Positions 1 to 8,783 of a stretch of DNA of 64,000 nt are shown in pieces. The position numbers and the translations under genes are program-made. This DNA is from Prevotella fusca JCM 17724. GTDB taxonomy: Bacteria > Bacteroidota > Bacteroidia > Bacteroidales > Bacteroidaceae. Numbering within the stretch: position 1 is the stretch's first letter; every line of letters starts with the position of its first letter. The notes below the pieces were generated by a model. It worked only from the letters and a program-made list of their open reading frames with translations, was not told the DNA's origin and did no database searches. The DNA lies in contig NZ_CP012075.1 in NCBI RefSeq assembly GCF_001262015.1, positions 806,001 to 870,000 on the forward strand. Reading direction: 5' to 3'.

Positions 1-458
1 AAGCCCTGATAAGTCTGCTGATAGCCTGTCTCCATTGATATTACACTGTTCTCGCGCATTGCAACGTCAAGGTTGTCCTTCGCACGGTGCATACCTAAGG
101 TGTAAACCTGGAAACCCTTTACATAACGACCGGATGCCACAGAGTTCGTGTGAACTGAGATGAAGAGGTCAGCCTTTGCCTTATTGGCTATATCGGCACG
201 TTGATGCAACGGGATGAAAACATCCCTCTTGCGGGTATAAACCACATTCACGTCGGGGAGATTCTGCTCAACATAGCGTCCGAAAGCCAAAGCTACATTC
301 AGATTGATGTCCTTCTCCTTCGAAATGGCACCGACAGCACCTGCGTCATGACCTCCATGACCAGGATCAATAACAAGTGTGAACCGTCCGTCCGCAGCCC
401 ATGATATACCTGCGAACAAGACAAAGAAAACAAAGAGAAGCGTTATTTTCTTAAACAT
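1..458 (-). CDS. N-acetylmuramoyl-L-alanine amidase, 3' end outside window
   Basis: Secreted zinc amidase (Amidase_3 type) that cleaves the bond between N-acetylmuramic acid and L-alanine in peptidoglycan, used in cell separation and wall turnover. The protein begins with a hydrophobic signal peptide (MFKKITLLFVFFVLFAGISW...) ending near AAD. The catalytic domain follows at once, with the zinc-ligand motif DPGHGGHD, a KEKDINLN segment carrying the second ligand (Glu), and SVHTNS carrying the third (His). The reading frame is open to the window edge, so about 150 residues are visible and the C-terminus is missing. A TACCTTTG box on the minus strand at 477-484 is a plausible -7 element. The start is the ATG at 458, just before the signal peptide. 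Confidence 0.9.
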   Translation of the reverse strand, partial: MFKKITLLFVFFVLFAGISWAADGRFTLVIDPGHGGHDAGAVGAISKEKDINLNVALAFGRYVEQNLPDVNVVYTRKRDVFIPLHQRADIANKAKADLFISVHTNSVASGRYVKGFQVYTLGMHRAKDNLDVAMRENSVISMETGYQQTYQG

Positions 459-510
459 ACTTAATTATTTAGAGGACAAAGGTACGGCTTTTCATCGGGA
501 AAGCATGGCT

Positions 511-894
511 CTACACCTTGGTTTTATCATTTATTAAGTGTAATTCCACGCCTGCACCGTCACTGTCAGCACCCATCGGCGGATTGAGCTTCACCAGTTT
601 CAGGTCGATGCTTTCTATTTTCGGGAATTGCCCACACAGTTCTTCAACGATGGAACCAGCAACTGCCTCAAGCAGTCGGACTGGTCGGTTCATCACTTCC
701 CTGACGACATTGAACACTTCTGCATAGTTCAGCGTATCAACAACATTATCGCTTTCCATAGCTCCAGCAAACGGATAGCCTAACCGCAGGTCAAGGACAT
801 ACTCATTGCCGACTATGCGCTCCTGCTCGCCCACTCCAATGCGTGCATGGAAGTGAAGACCTTGCAGAAGAATATAACTTGTCATTAACTTCAT
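511..894 (-). CDS. folB: Dihydroneopterin aldolase FolB
   Basis: Folate biosynthesis enzyme that converts 7,8-dihydroneopterin to 6-hydroxymethyl-dihydropterin and glycolaldehyde in the cytoplasm. The chain of about 127 residues matches the usual FolB length of about 120. Family features seen are the FHARIGVGEQER segment near the N-terminus, the VVDTLNYAEVF stretch with its conserved Tyr, LLEAVAGSIVEEL, and the KLNPPMG region near the C-terminus. Several starts are possible: ATG at 897, 894 and 885, and TTG at 903. I chose 894 (MKLMTSYILL) because FolB proteins usually start a few residues before this strand. No neighbouring folate gene is visible. Confidence 0.85.
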   Translation of the reverse strand: MKLMTSYILLQGLHFHARIGVGEQERIVGNEYVLDLRLGYPFAGAMESDNVVDTLNYAEVFNVVREVMNRPVRLLEAVAGSIVEELCGQFPKIESIDLKLVKLNPPMGADSDGAGVELHLINDKTKV

Positions 895-903
895 CATAAA
901 CAA

Positions 904-1460
904 AGGGGCAAAGCTATAAAGCAGCCCGAATTAACCATCTAACTTTTAAACACATCATACATAGAGATGCACGGTTATACGAACAGAGAACTGTTTTTTC
1001 AAACGCACAAGCCGTATATCCCTACTTACGGGTGACTACAATATCGCCACGCACCTGCATAACAAACATTATTGCTGTCCGATAAAACTTAAATTACATA
1101 CCATTCTATTGTCGGACTCCTAACAACAAGTTGATTCCATCCCGGCAACATATTGCAGTGTACTCAGCACCCAACACCATTGGTGTTTACCAACAGCACA
1201 ACATGTGCCAGGCATCAGCACATCGGCTGAAAACGGCAAGAGAAGTTCATTGTTGACATCATATAGGACACTAAAGACTAACTGATGCGGGGAATATTTA
1301 TCAGACAGCACAGTTGAACATGTACAAGCTGCCTGTTCTTGTTCTGCCGACACGTCTGTTTCAAAGTTACAGGGAGTCTTCTATCACCTGCAAAACATCC
1401 CACACAGAGGACGCACAAGCCGTGCGCCCCTACATCTAAAGCTATCCTACAGCCAACCGA
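904..1460. other. Gene-free stretch between folB and nrdJ
   Basis: No convincing gene. Short frames here are Cys-rich and lack family resemblance. A near-palindromic GACGCACAAGCCGTGCGCC occurs around 1410-1430, and a similar fragment lies near 1000-1015. This looks like a short dispersed intergenic repeat rather than a gene. Confidence 0.5.
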
Positions 1461-4061
1461 TTATCCACAACGTGAAGCACCACAGTTGGTACAAATCAGG
1501 CATCCCTCCTGATAAACCAGCGTTTCCTCGCCGCAGACAGGACACTTCTGACCAGATGCACTCGTACCGTCGGTAACGTACTTCTTCAAAGCACGCTCTA
1601 CACCATTCTTCCATGTGTTGATGCTCTCACTCTTCAACTGCAAAGAACCGACGAGCTTGATGACATGATCTATTGGCATACGATAACGCAGGACACCGGA
1701 AATCAGCTTTGCATAGTTCCAGTATTCGGGGTTGAATTTCTCTGACAAGCCCTCAACTGTAGTCTTATAACCACGCTTGTTCTCGAACTGGAAATCATAA
1801 CGATGACTGCCATCCTCGGCCGTCTGCTTGATAATCTTACCCTTGGTAACGCTCTTCGGCAGCGCAATACCTTCCTCGTCATCCTGCAGACCCGTGAAGA
1901 TTTCGTATGGATAGCCATCCAGCAGACCCACAAAAGCCACCCACTTCTCCTTGTTGTTCTGGAAACGCACGACGTCACAGTCGAGTTCTTTCGGTCGAAC
2001 CTCTACCACATGTGGACGCTCGCAGATATGCTCGTGATGCTCCTCAGCTGAATTAAGGTCTTTCGCCTTTTCTTCATCAGCGGGCTTGTCCTCCCTCTTC
2101 TTATCCTTCTTTGACACTGAAATCATCACACCCGAACGGCTGCCGTCACGGAAAATGGTACAGCCCTTGCAGCCACTGCGCCATGCCTCAACATAGAGTT
2201 TGTTAACCAGAGCCTCATCAACACTGTTCGGCAGGTTCACTGTCACGGAGATTGAATGGTCCACCCACTTCTGAATAGCCCCCTGCATGCGCACCTTCAT
2301 CAGCCAGTCAACATCGTTGGCTGTAGCCTTATAATAAGGAGAGCGCTTCACCAGCTCGTCGATTTCTTCCTGACTGTATCGCTTCTGCGTGTCAACACCG
2401 TTCACCTCCATCCATGTCAGGAACTTACGGTGGTAAACTATGTACTCTTCAAAGGAATCACCTACCTCGTCCACAAAGTCTACATGCACATCCGTGTCAT
2501 TCGGATTTACCTTGCGACGACGCTTGTATACAGGCATGAAGACTGGTTCTATACCCGATGTCGTCTGTGTCATCAGGGAGGTTGTACCCGTTGGGGCAAT
2601 CGTCAGACAGGCTATATTCCTGCGTCCATACCTCTTCATATCCTCGTAAAGCTGTGCATCAGCTTCCTTGAGGCGGTTGACAAACGGGTTGTTCTTCTCA
2701 CGCTTTGCATCATAAATCTCGAAAGCTCCACGCTCCTGTGCCATTGTCACAGACGAACGGTAGGCATTCAGAGCCAAGGTACGGTGTACCTCAACCGAGA
2801 AGTCAGTTGCTTCCTGTGTTCCATAACGCAATCCCATAGCTGCAATCATGTCGCCCTCGGCAGTGATACCCACACCTGTACGACGTCCCTTGCCGCTCTT
2901 CTCCTTAATCTTTTCCCAGAGATGATACTCAGCACTCTTCACCTCATCAAGCTGCGGGTCGGCCTTTATCTTTGCCATAATGAGCTCAATCTTCTCCATC
3001 TCAAGGTCAACGATGTCGTCCATAATCCGCTGTGCCAGCTGTGCATGGTGCCTGAACAGCTCGAAATCGAAGTGCGGATGGTCTGTAAACGGATTGATAA
3101 CATACGAATACAGATTCAGTGAAAGCAAGCGGCAGCTGTCGTAAGGACAGAGCGGAATCTCGCCACAGGGGTTGGTAGAGACTGTCTGAAAACCAAGGTC
3201 AGCATAACAGTCGGGGATACTCTCACGGATAATCGTGTCCCAGAACAGCACGCCCGGCTCGGCACTCTTCCATGCGTTGTGTACTATCTTCTCCCATAAC
3301 GTCTTGGCTGAAATCTCCTTCGTGAAGCTCGGCTCGCTGCTGTCTGTAGGGAACTGCTGGACGTATGTCTTATTGTCAACAACAGCCTGCATGAACTCAT
3401 CCGTTATCTTTACCGACACATTGGCTCCTGTCACCTTACCCTCTTCCATCTTGGCATCAATGAATGACTCGGAATCAGGATGCTTGACACTTACGGAAAG
3501 CATCAATGCACCACGACGACCGTCCTGTGCTACCTCACGTGTACTGTTGGAATAACGCTCCATGAAAGGAACAAGTCCAGTCGAAGTCAGGGCAGAATTG
3601 TTGACAGGAGAGCCTTTGGGGCGGATGTGTGTAAGATCATGCCCCACACCGCCACGGCGTTTCATCAGCTGCACCTGCTCTTCATCAATGCGCATGATGG
3701 CACCGTATGAATCGGCATCGCCGTCCAGCCCGATGACAAAACAGTTGGAAAGTGATGCCACCTGATAGTTATTGCCGATACCCGTCATCGGACTACCGGC
3801 AGGAATAATATATTGAAAGTGGTCCAGAAGATCGAACACCTCCTGTGCCGTCAGTGGATTCTTATATTTATTTTCGATACGAGCAATCTCATTAGCAATG
3901 CGCCAGTGCATCTGTTCAGGCGATTTCTCGTAGATATTACCAAAACTATCCTTCATCGCATACTTGTTCACCCATACACGTGCAGCAAGTTCATCACCGT
4001 CGAAGTATGCCAAGGTTGCCTGGAAGGCTTCTTCAAAAGAGTAAGTCTGATTAGTTTCCAT
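1461..4061 (-). CDS. nrdJ: Adenosylcobalamin-dependent ribonucleotide reductase (class II)
   Basis: Reduces ribonucleotides to deoxyribonucleotides using adenosylcobalamin as radical source, so it needs neither oxygen nor a separate radical subunit. The 866-residue chain has the class II layout: an N-terminal part with YVASLSNCFVIG, the active-site strand NPCGEIPLCPYDSCRLLSLN, the loop LTIAPTGTTSLMTQTTSGIE, and the SGCKGCTIFRDGSRSG segment. A C-terminal zinc-ribbon-like tail (CPVCGEETLVYQEGCLICTN, then CGASRCG) supplies the Cys residues expected for re-reduction. The ATG at 4061 follows a near-consensus -7 box (TAACTTCG, minus strand, 4090-4097). It is divergent from the nitroreductase gene, and the two promoters share about 95 bases. 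Confidence 0.95.
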   Translation of the reverse strand: METNQTYSFEEAFQATLAYFDGDELAARVWVNKYAMKDSFGNIYEKSPEQMHWRIANEIARIENKYKNPLTAQEVFDLLDHFQYIIPAGSPMTGIGNNYQVASLSNCFVIGLDGDADSYGAIMRIDEEQVQLMKRRGGVGHDLTHIRPKGSPVNNSALTSTGLVPFMERYSNSTREVAQDGRRGALMLSVSVKHPDSESFIDAKMEEGKVTGANVSVKITDEFMQAVVDNKTYVQQFPTDSSEPSFTKEISAKTLWEKIVHNAWKSAEPGVLFWDTIIRESIPDCYADLGFQTVSTNPCGEIPLCPYDSCRLLSLNLYSYVINPFTDHPHFDFELFRHHAQLAQRIMDDIVDLEMEKIELIMAKIKADPQLDEVKSAEYHLWEKIKEKSGKGRRTGVGITAEGDMIAAMGLRYGTQEATDFSVEVHRTLALNAYRSSVTMAQERGAFEIYDAKREKNNPFVNRLKEADAQLYEDMKRYGRRNIACLTIAPTGTTSLMTQTTSGIEPVFMPVYKRRRKVNPNDTDVHVDFVDEVGDSFEEYIVYHRKFLTWMEVNGVDTQKRYSQEEIDELVKRSPYYKATANDVDWLMKVRMQGAIQKWVDHSISVTVNLPNSVDEALVNKLYVEAWRSGCKGCTIFRDGSRSGVMISVSKKDKKREDKPADEEKAKDLNSAEEHHEHICERPHVVEVRPKELDCDVVRFQNNKEKWVAFVGLLDGYPYEIFTGLQDDEEGIALPKSVTKGKIIKQTAEDGSHRYDFQFENKRGYKTTVEGLSEKFNPEYWNYAKLISGVLRYRMPIDHVIKLVGSLQLKSESINTWKNGVERALKKYVTDGTSASGQKCPVCGEETLVYQEGCLICTNCGASRCG

Positions 4062-4101
4062 TGTTGTCGTTTTAGAAATTTTACGACTGCGAAGTTACGA
4101 A

Positions 4102-4137
4102 TTGTTTTCCAAAATAGAAAACATTTACTTAACTTTG
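4102..4137 (+). promoter_or_regulatory. Bacteroidetes-type promoter of the nitroreductase gene
   Basis: TAACTTTG at 4130-4137 is an exact TAnnTTTG -7 box. A TTG/TTTT stretch at 4102-4108 sits about 21 bases upstream as the -33 element. The ATG at 4158 follows 20 bases later, which supports that start. Confidence 0.7.
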
Positions 4138-4157
4138 TAGCATCAAAATTATCCAAA

Positions 4158-4901
4158 ATGAAAACAATCAATTCAAGGAAGACTATAAGAAAATACACCA
4201 AAAGGGATGTGTCAGAGAGTTTATTAAGGGCATTATTGGAGAAAGCAGAGCGAACCCCAACGATGGGTAACCTGCAGCTTTACTCGGTCATCGTCACACG
4301 CAAGGCGGAGATGAAGGCAAAACTCGCACCCGCTCACTTCAACCAGCCAATGGTTGAGGGGGCGTCTGTGGTACTTACTTTCTGCGCTGATTTCCGCCGT
4401 ACAACGCTCTGGGCAGAGAACCGCAACGCTACACCGGGATATGACAACTTCCTCTCTTTCCTCAATGCTGCTACCGACTCCTTATTATATTGTCAGACTT
4501 TCTGCAACCTCGCTGAGGAAGAAGGGCTGGGCACTTGCTTTCTGGGAACAACCATCTACAACTCCAAAGCCATCATTGACGCATTACAGCTGCCACGCCT
4601 GGTGATGCCAGTTGCTACCATTACACTCGGCTGGCCTGACGAAGACCCGACACTCTCTGACCGCCTGCCTGTCGACAGCATAATCCACAATGAGACATAC
4701 AACGACTACACACCGGCTCGAATTGATGCCTTCTATACTCCGAAAGAGCAGCTGGAAGAAAACAAACACTTCGTGGAAATTAATAATAAGGAAACCCTCG
4801 CACAAGTCTTCACCGATTTACGCTACACAAAAGAGGCAAATGAGGCAATGTCAAAGGAATTGTTAAAAACACTGGAGGAGCAAGGGTTTACAAAGAACTA
4901 A
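4158..4901 (+). CDS. Nitroreductase-family NAD(P)H oxidoreductase
   Basis: FMN-dependent oxidoreductase of the nitroreductase superfamily (NfsA/FRP-like). It reduces nitro compounds, quinones or flavins with NAD(P)H; the natural substrate is unknown. In 247 residues the family features are visible: SRKTIRKYTKRDVSE at the N-terminus (the RSxRxF-type flavin-binding start), RTPTMGNLQLYSVIV, a central ATDSLLYCQTFCNLAEEEGLG segment, and MPVATITLGWPDEDP near the end. A longer frame runs upstream to 3813, but it crosses nrdJ and the promoter. The ATG at 4158 is the only start consistent with the TAACTTTG box. Confidence 0.88.
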   Translation: MKTINSRKTIRKYTKRDVSESLLRALLEKAERTPTMGNLQLYSVIVTRKAEMKAKLAPAHFNQPMVEGASVVLTFCADFRRTTLWAENRNATPGYDNFLSFLNAATDSLLYCQTFCNLAEEEGLGTCFLGTTIYNSKAIIDALQLPRLVMPVATITLGWPDEDPTLSDRLPVDSIIHNETYNDYTPARIDAFYTPKEQLEENKHFVEINNKETLAQVFTDLRYTKEANEAMSKELLKTLEEQGFTKN

Positions 4902-4916
4902 CTGACCAACCAGCCA

Positions 4917-4949
4917 CCCCCTCTCCTCCCCCTCCCCCGTAGAGAGGGG
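4917..4949. terminator. CCCCTCTC/GAGAGGGG hairpin
   Basis: CCCCTCTC...GAGAGGGG inverted repeat just after the nitroreductase stop. The same arms recur at 43584-43605 and 48894-48915, each time beside a gene end, so it is both a dispersed repeat and a likely terminator. Confidence 0.5.
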
Positions 4950-4991
4950 CAAGAATAGCGAGACACCCTAAAGTTTTCTACTGACTTTTTA

Positions 4992-5100
4992 TGCTCGTAG
5001 CACCAAGATAGGTGAAACTTCTTACATATCCAAGTGTGTTGAGAACTTTGTTTCTCAAGCACTTGGATTTCTCACAAGAAATTATGCTGCGGAATTAAGG
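4992..5100 (-). mobile_element. Lone end of an IS1380-family element
   Basis: About 109 bases match, with scattered differences, the reverse complement of the first 105-110 bases of the complete IS at 5903. They end in the same terminal sequence (TGCTGCGGAATTAAGG read on the plus strand). Only this end is present: the transposase and other end are missing. It is therefore a remnant of a second insertion in the opposite orientation, left by deletion or recombination. Confidence 0.75.
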
Positions 5101-5121
5101 TAATATTTAAATAGTATAGTC

Positions 5122-5742
5122 ATGACACAGGAAGAATTAAAGAAAGAGTATGACAAGTATAATACTCCCAGTATGTTTGACGCTCTTAAAGAGAGCGTAG
5201 AAGCACAAATAGTAGAAACGGAGGTCTATAAAGGAGTCTATTATGAGATTTTTCCATATTCTTTTCAACGGGTAGGGATGCGAAAAGGGAGACCCGTGAA
5301 GCAGTTCAGTCGTTTGAAAAGTTCAGACGATCTCTATTTCTATGGTTTCAATGAAAAAAAACAGATTGTAGAAGTTCGAGAAGGATGTGAGATTGAGAAT
5401 CAGTTTGATTATCAGTTTATATTTTACAACGATGCTTATATTAAATCTTTGGACTATGACAATGACAAAGAACTTCAGAATATAAGTTACTATAACTTGG
5501 ATAAATCTCACCAGATAGAAACTATGCTGTCTATAGGATGTTTTGGTGCAGGGGAGGAAGAATATTTTTATGATAATAATGGTAAATTACAGAAAATAAA
5601 AATAAGACAGTTTGAGTTGAATGGACAGGAGGGTTGTACCTTGTATCATACTTTTAAATATTCGCAAGATGGCAGTCTGGATTCTATCATAAAGTCTACC
5701 TCTATGTATGAAGAAGTTGTTTATACTGAAAAGAAAAAGTGA
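5122..5742 (+). CDS. Hypothetical protein between two IS ends
   Basis: A 206-residue acidic protein with no signal peptide or membrane segment, rich in Tyr, Asp, Glu and Lys. I do not recognise a family. Features seen include a start MTQEELKKEYDKYNTPSMF and a C-terminal half with strand-like repeats (EEYFYDNNGKLQKIKI, HTFKYSQDGSLDSII) that resemble the beta-hairpin units of many immunity proteins. It is bounded by a lone IS1380 end (4992-5100) and the complete IS (from 5903). It is on the plus strand, opposite to the toxin array, and AT-rich like the array's immunity genes. It may be a displaced immunity or other accessory gene; that is inference. Confidence 0.6.
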   Translation: MTQEELKKEYDKYNTPSMFDALKESVEAQIVETEVYKGVYYEIFPYSFQRVGMRKGRPVKQFSRLKSSDDLYFYGFNEKKQIVEVREGCEIENQFDYQFIFYNDAYIKSLDYDNDKELQNISYYNLDKSHQIETMLSIGCFGAGEEEYFYDNNGKLQKIKIRQFELNGQEGCTLYHTFKYSQDGSLDSIIKSTSMYEEVVYTEKKK

Positions 5743-5902
5743 ACTTTGTCCTGTTTATGAATAAACACTTAATGCTATCTCGGTATAGCAGTACGGAATG
5801 ACGGTGGGAAAAGGGAAAATCCTTACGGTAAAGAGAGGGATATGGACTAAACGAGCCATTTCCCCTTTTTGCCCGCCGAATTTATATTGTGAATTTATAT
5901 TT

Positions 5903-7503
5903 CCTTAATTCCGCAGCACAATTTCTTGTGAGAAATCCAAGTGCCTGAGAAACAAAGTCCTCAAGACACTTGGACATGTCAGAGATTTCACCTATCTTAG
6001 TGCAACAAACATAACAAGTAAGCAAAAATCTGACATGACAAAGGTAGCAATTAAAAACGAGAATATCACTTCCTTCGGAGGAATTTATCACATCATGGAC
6101 GTTTTTTCAAAGTTGGGCTTTGAAAAACTTACCGAATCCGTGTTGGGCAGACGCGGATGCAGCGGCAAGGCATTCAGCCATGGAAGCATCCTGGGTTCTC
6201 TCTTCTTCAGCTACCTTTGCGGTGGGGACTGTCTTGAGGACATCAATGCGCTTATTGGGCAGTTCAGGCAGAGACCTGGTACGCTGTTACCCGGCGCCGA
6301 CACAGTGGGGCGCGGACTGAAGGAGCTTGCTGAAGAGAATATTGTCTACAGGAGCGAAACCTCCGGCAGGTCTTACAGTTTCAACACTGCAGAGAAGCTG
6401 AACACCTTACTTTTACGGATGATACGGAGAATGGGGCTTATAAAGGCGGGCAGCCATGTTGACCTGGACTTTGACCACCAGTTTGTTCCTGCCCGCAAGT
6501 TCGATGCAAAGTATTCCTACAGGCAGGACCATGGCTATTTCCCGGGCTGGGCTTCCATCGGGGGCATCATAGTCGGAGGTGAGAACCGTGACGGAAACAC
6601 CAATGTGAAATTCCATCAGGAGGACACGCTCCGCCGAATTATGGACCGTGTGACCTCCGAGCTTGGTGTTGTGACAGAGCGTTTCCGTGCCGACTGCGGG
6701 TCGTTCTCGAAGGAAATCATCCGAACCGTAGAGCAGCGCTGCAACACGTTCTATATACGTGCTGCCAACTGCGGCAGCCGGTGCGGGGAGTTCCGCCAGC
6801 TGGAAGAATGGAAGAGCGTTGAGGTTGGCTATGAGAGATGCGATGTCACCTCCGTCAGCATGGACGACCTCATCGAAGGAAAGTCATACAGGCTTGTCGT
6901 ACAGCGTATTCCCTTGAAAGACAGGCACGGCAGGGTACAGACCGACATGTTCGGAGTGATATACACATACCGCTGTATCCTTACCAACAACCGGACATCC
7001 ACAGAGAAGGACATCATTACATTCTACAATGAACGTGGAGCGAGCGAAAAGAACTTCGACATACAGAACAATGACTTCGGCTGGGCACATCTGCCCTTTT
7101 CCTTCATGGCTGAGAACATGGTTTTCATGATGGTTACCGCCATGCTGAAGAACTTCTATCTCTATCTCGTCCGCCATATCAGCGAAAAGGTCAAGCCGTT
7201 GAAAAAGACAAGCAGGCTGAAAGCCTTTATCCTGCATTTTGTCAGCGTGCCGGCAAAATGGGTGAGAACAGGAAGGCGGAACGTTCTGAACCTGTATACA
7301 AATAAAGCATACTATTCTGAAGTATTCCTTGAATAAGCAGCATTTCTTTGTGGTTCTCATATTCCCCATTGGTTTGGGTGGGGGATTTCATGCCTATGCA
7401 AGAACCAAGAAGCCCCGAAAAACCTCATATCAGCATATAGAGCCCAAAAAGACATCTCAACATATAAAATCGCCTCACAAGGAAAAACGCTGCGGAATTG
7501 AGG
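5903..7503 (+). mobile_element. IS1380-family insertion sequence, complete
   Basis: The 1601-base element has imperfect terminal inverted repeats of about 30 bases. The left end at 5903-5932 starts CCTTAATTCCGCAGC. The right end at 7474-7503, read as reverse complement, starts CCTCAATTCCGCAGC. Ends beginning CCT and one 433-residue transposase are typical of the family. A candidate 4-base target duplication is TATT (5898-5901 and 7504-7507), but one extra T separates it from the left end, so it is not exact. The IS splits the 3' part of an AHH-type toxin frame (7504-7699, minus strand). Confidence 0.88.
6035..7336 (+). CDS. IS1380-family transposase
   Basis: DDE transposase of 433 residues that mobilises the surrounding element. 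The N-terminus (MTKVAIKNENITSFGGIYHI) is characteristic of Bacteroidetes IS1380 transposases. The first catalytic Asp lies in HVDLDFDHQFVPARKFD, followed by YRQDHGYFPGWASIGG. The second lies in RFRADCGSFSKE, and an acidic candidate for the third is in FYNERGASEKNFDIQNNDFG. The frame is complete and uninterrupted, so the element could be active. The ATG at 6035 lies about 130 bases inside the left end. Confidence 0.92.
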   Translation: MTKVAIKNENITSFGGIYHIMDVFSKLGFEKLTESVLGRRGCSGKAFSHGSILGSLFFSYLCGGDCLEDINALIGQFRQRPGTLLPGADTVGRGLKELAEENIVYRSETSGRSYSFNTAEKLNTLLLRMIRRMGLIKAGSHVDLDFDHQFVPARKFDAKYSYRQDHGYFPGWASIGGIIVGGENRDGNTNVKFHQEDTLRRIMDRVTSELGVVTERFRADCGSFSKEIIRTVEQRCNTFYIRAANCGSRCGEFRQLEEWKSVEVGYERCDVTSVSMDDLIEGKSYRLVVQRIPLKDRHGRVQTDMFGVIYTYRCILTNNRTSTEKDIITFYNERGASEKNFDIQNNDFGWAHLPFSFMAENMVFMMVTAMLKNFYLYLVRHISEKVKPLKKTSRLKAFILHFVSVPAKWVRTGRRNVLNLYTNKAYYSEVFLE

Positions 7504-7699
7504 TATTAAAAGTTCCGGCTATAAGTTCATCCCCAATTTTCATTAATTCTTCTTCAAATTGATCTTTATCATTAATGTCTTTCAATCTATCGTAAACAAT
7601 CTTTTTATAAGTATCCGTATGTACTTTGCTATGGGCATGAGCCGATACGCCAACAGCATCTTTTAGATGTAATTTCCAATTGAGGTTTAGTTGTAACAA
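7504..7699 (-). pseudogene. AHH-type nuclease toxin fragment cut by the IS
   Basis: The frame AHAHSKVHTDTYKKIVYDRL followed by KDINDKDQFEEELMKIGDEL resembles the C-terminal half of AHH-family His-metal nuclease toxins (HxxxH followed by a helical tail). The 5' half and any Rhs core are gone: the frame starts inside the end of the adjoining 361-residue gene without a good start codon. The 3' end is interrupted by the IS at 7503. Joining the sequence across the IS with one TATT/AATA copy gives ...IAGTFNINSQYKFGGQKGE, so a continuation existed before insertion. It is the remains of a thirteenth orphan toxin. Confidence 0.55.
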
Positions 7700-8772
7700 T
7701 TATAAATGTCATCTATGCTGTTAGCATCTTCAATAGTCATTCCATTGGGAACTAATCCTGCATAAAGCAGTGTGTAAGTATGTGTGCGATACTCTTTTGA
7801 TAGTAAATTGTAAAAATAAGATTGTATTTCTGTTAGTTTTTTGGGGTCAAGCAGTCGCCCTTTTCCAAGATGTTCTTGAAACAGAACACTACTCAAGTCT
7901 TCTAACATAAACTTATGGGGTGGAAAATCAATATCTTCATCAAGTTTCATATCTTTAATTGCTTCGTAACCATTCATTATATCATTGACTGTGTTTTCTT
8001 GGCATCTTAAATCTTGATGTAAACTATCTATCATCAGTGACGATGTTGCCAATACGCATTCATAACCATTTCCCCACACAAATGGGTGCTGTGTGGGGGT
8101 GGAAAGCGAATTAATCGCAAGTATTCTGTCATACTCCATTCGGTTTATACATAAGCCCAGATTAGTAATACTATCCTGTTGAGTCAGTTTTAAATTATGG
8201 ATTTTTAAATTGGGATTTTTGAAACTCATCAATCCACATGCAAAAAGAGACTCTCCTATATTTTGTAAATTAGCATTGTATATCAATGTTTCAAAAGTTT
8301 TTGGGCTGTCATCCAGTGTAGATTTATAAAAAATGACTTCTGCCATTTTCGATTCAATAGTGTCAGGAAAGACTCTTTTCACAAAGGTTTGGAATCTCTT
8401 GTAAAATTCAAACTCGTCAGAATATTGTAATGACAACTTCAGTGCGGCAGCCTGATATTCTATAGGGGTTACCAAAATATGATTTTCATCTCGAATATAC
8501 TCTTGGAATATATATCCTAAAAAGTTTAAAATCTCATTCTTATATTGAACCTTTCCTTTTTGGCGTATATTGAAGTCCATTACTTCAATTACAGGCTCTA
8601 TTATATTATATATTTTAGTTTGATGTTTTATATTGGGAGCCAATTCGTTATAAAGGAAACACTCTATATCTTCTGACGAGTCCTCGGTAGAGAACAGATA
8701 GTCTAACTGATAAGATACTTCTTCAATGGCATCCTTATTAGGTGCTTGATAATATTGCCAATTTATTTTCAT
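7687..8772 (-). CDS. Putative immunity protein for the deaminase-type Rhs tip
   Basis: A cytoplasmic-looking protein of 361 residues with no signal peptide, AT-rich, directly downstream (11-base gap) of the orphan Rhs-deaminase cassette. Its position is the main reason to call it the cognate immunity protein. It is long for that role; most here are 70-240 residues. I do not recognise a family. Visible landmarks are an N-terminal helical region (MKINWQYYQAPNKDAIEEV), a central HPFVWGNGYECVLATSSLMI segment, and a C-terminal helical part. It could be a larger scaffold immunity protein or an unrelated gene captured with the toxin. Confidence 0.65.
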   Translation of the reverse strand: MKINWQYYQAPNKDAIEEVSYQLDYLFSTEDSSEDIECFLYNELAPNIKHQTKIYNIIEPVIEVMDFNIRQKGKVQYKNEILNFLGYIFQEYIRDENHILVTPIEYQAAALKLSLQYSDEFEFYKRFQTFVKRVFPDTIESKMAEVIFYKSTLDDSPKTFETLIYNANLQNIGESLFACGLMSFKNPNLKIHNLKLTQQDSITNLGLCINRMEYDRILAINSLSTPTQHPFVWGNGYECVLATSSLMIDSLHQDLRCQENTVNDIMNGYEAIKDMKLDEDIDFPPHKFMLEDLSSVLFQEHLGKGRLLDPKKLTEIQSYFYNLLSKEYRTHTYTLLYAGLVPNGMTIEDANSIDDIYNCYN

Positions 8773-8783
8773 TTTTTACTGTT

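Noticed and set aside
1120..1353. Cys-rich minus-strand 77-codon frame
   Set aside because: No promoter, no family resemblance, and only a short frame in an otherwise gene-free gap.
2256..3122. Long plus-strand open frame of 288 codons
   Set aside because: It lies wholly opposite nrdJ, which is complete and clearly identified; it has no family features and no promoter.
5101..5902. Composite transposon
   Set aside because: One side has only a lone IS end, and no target duplication of the whole segment is visible. Recorded instead as an open question.
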